Part shown: positions 62,989 to 64,000 of the stretch, in pieces
Layout of the letters: every line of letters starts with the position of its first letter
Position numbering within the stretch: the stretch's first letter is position 1
Assembly: GCF_004769235.1 (NCBI RefSeq)
Contig: NZ_RQFG01000005.1
Coordinates: forward strand, 806,001 to 870,000
Direction of reading: 5' to 3'
DNA: 64,000 nucleotides
From: Leptospira kanakyensis
Lineage (GTDB): Bacteria > Spirochaetota > Leptospiria > Leptospirales > Leptospiraceae
The notes under the pieces: generated by a model
Seen by the model: only the letters and a program-made list of their open reading frames with translations
What the model was told of the DNA's origin: nothing
The model's database searches: none
Position numbers and translations under genes: made by a program

Positions 62989-64000
62989 TCGTAAACCACC
63001 TTATCCTTTGGATCAAATGCATCGCGTAATCCTTCTCCTACAAAAGCAGAAAACAAAATGGTGAGAAATAGTGCTACGGATGGAAAAGTAATCAACCACC
63101 AAGCAGTTAACCTCTCTCTTCCTTGTCCAATGAGTTCACCCCAGGAAGGATTGGGAGCAGGAATTCCATAACCCAAAAAGTCAAGTGCCGACAAAACAGA
63201 GATGGCGGAGATCAAAATAAAAGGTAAAAACGTAACCAGAGGGGTAATCGAATTGGGCAACAAATGACGCATGATAATAGAAAAGGAAGATGCACCTAAT
63301 GTTTTTGCAGCATCAACAAACTGTTGTTTGCGGAGTTTCAAAAATTCACCACGCATATAATAACTAAGTCCGATCCAACTGAGTGATCCATAAGTAACAA
63401 TTAAAACAAAAAATCCTCGTCCAAAAAAAGAACCCATAATCAAAATTAGATAGAGGAAGGGAATGGCAGAAAGGATTTCAATGATTCGTTGTAAAAACAA
63501 ATCGAGTCGTCCTACAAAATATCCTTGGATTCCACCGATAAATGAAGCAAGGAAAATCTCGACAATGATGAGAATCAAACTAAAGGTCATTGCCAAACGA
63601 TAACCATAAATAATACGAGTGAACACATCCCTACCCCGATCATCAGTTCCCATCCAATGACTGAAAGTAGGTTTGGAAGGTGGATTGGTTCCTTCTTCCA
63701 AACTTTCTAAATTGTCTTCATTCACGCCAAAAGGAATCGGAGGAAAAAGCATAAGATTAGAAGATTCAGAAAACCTAGATTCCAAATTTAGTTTTTTATA
63801 ATTTGGTTCTGTAAGATTATTTCCCCCAAATTTTGTTTCTGGATAAAAACTAAAAATTGGAAAAGACAAACTTCCTTCATACAAAACAAAAAGTGGTTTG
63901 TTATTGATGAGAAGCGGAGAAAACAAAGATAAAAGATAAGTATAAAAAAGAATTAACATCGAATAGTAAGCTCGTTTGTTTTTTTTAAACTTCTCCCACT
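62985..64000 (-). CDS. Peptide ABC importer permease, YejE-like (partial)
   Basis: The frame stays open past the ATG at 63959 to the window edge, and the extra residues ([13 protein letters not shown]) look like the normal start of an OppC/YejE permease, so the N-terminus is outside. The protein has five or six helices. A long periplasmic insertion ([31 protein letters not shown]) precedes [18 protein letters not shown]; this matches YejE, the permease of the microcin C/peptide importer. The EAA loop is DAAKTLGAS. The upstream permease and binding protein are expected beyond the edge. Confidence 0.88.
   Translation of the reverse strand, partial: WEKFKKNKRAYYSMLILFYTYLLSLFSPLLINNKPLFVLYEGSLSFPIFSFYPETKFGGNNLTEPNYKKLNLESRFSESSNLMLFPPIPFGVNEDNLESLEEGTNPPSKPTFSHWMGTDDRGRDVFTRIIYGYRLAMTFSLILIIVEIFLASFIGGIQGYFVGRLDLFLQRIIEILSAIPFLYLILIMGSFFGRGFFVLIVTYGSLSWIGLSYYMRGEFLKLRKQQFVDAAKTLGASSFSIIMRHLLPNSITPLVTFLPFILISAISVLSALDFLGYGIPAPNPSWGELIGQGRERLTAWWLITFPSVALFLTILFSAFVGEGLRDAFDPKDKVVYE

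Overview
The window looks like chromosomal DNA of a Leptospira-type spirochaete, most likely a free-living species. The DNA is A/T-rich. There are many lipoproteins with relaxed lipoboxes, a lipid A gene (lpxA) as expected for a spirochaete with LPS, many TTG starts, and a gene mix of two-component, HEAT-repeat and lipoprotein families typical of Leptospiraceae. The genus is an inference from content, not from a marker gene. No rRNA, tRNA, CRISPR array, prophage or insertion sequence was seen.

Region 1 (1-12.1 kb) is an anaerobic respiration and copper island. It opens with the tail of a c-type cytochrome and two tandem four-helix membrane proteins, followed by a small acidic protein and a bacteriohemerythrin. 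Next comes a compact clade II nitrous-oxide reductase operon: FAS1 lipoprotein, cytochrome c lipoprotein, nosZ, a NosB-like membrane protein, nosL, nosD, nosF and nosY. Three genes follow: a Cys/His-rich secreted protein, a lipoprotein, and a copper-chaperone (PCuAC)/His-rich/beta-barrel protein. Five FNR/CRP-type palindromes (TTGAT-N4-ATCAA or close) lie in the three intergenic regions and probably make this one oxygen-responsive regulon.

Region 2 (12.1-21.3 kb) is mixed metabolism. A GNAT/PhyH-like oxygenase pair is flanked by two inverted copies of a GC-rich palindromic repeat. Then come a PadR regulator with chromate transporter ChrA, a DinB-like protein, a small membrane protein, a GNAT enzyme, a PaiB-like protein, a COG2509-like flavoprotein, a DUF2079 membrane protein and two lipoproteins.

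Region 3 (21.3-32.7 kb, minus strand) is the most unusual locus. It is a tightly packed run of thiolase, a NadM-like nucleotidyltransferase/methyltransferase fusion, two roughly 1020-residue ABC exporters, a HlyD adaptor and a TolC-like protein. Each exporter carries two cyclic-nucleotide-binding domains and a C39-peptidase-like domain that appears catalytically dead. No precursor peptide is visible, so the cargo is unknown.

Region 4 (32.8-45.9 kb) holds envelope and housekeeping genes: a GT-B-like glycosyltransferase, an orphan Hpt protein, lpxA-galE, a VanY-type peptidase, recG, a phosphoesterase, gpsA and a MAPEG protein. It ends with an operon for arsenosugar-type chemistry (CMD-family protein, ArsS-like radical SAM enzyme, methionine aminopeptidase, alpha/beta hydrolase) with a palindrome over its promoter.

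Region 5 (46-64 kb) carries an RND pump with a TolC-like lipoprotein but no adaptor, enoyl-CoA hydratase with long-chain acyl-CoA synthetase, and a membrane-anchored MutS-like ATPase. It continues with a HEAT/SH3 protein plus lipoprotein pair, an AsmA-family protein, and the end of a Yej/Dpp-type peptide importer that runs off the window.
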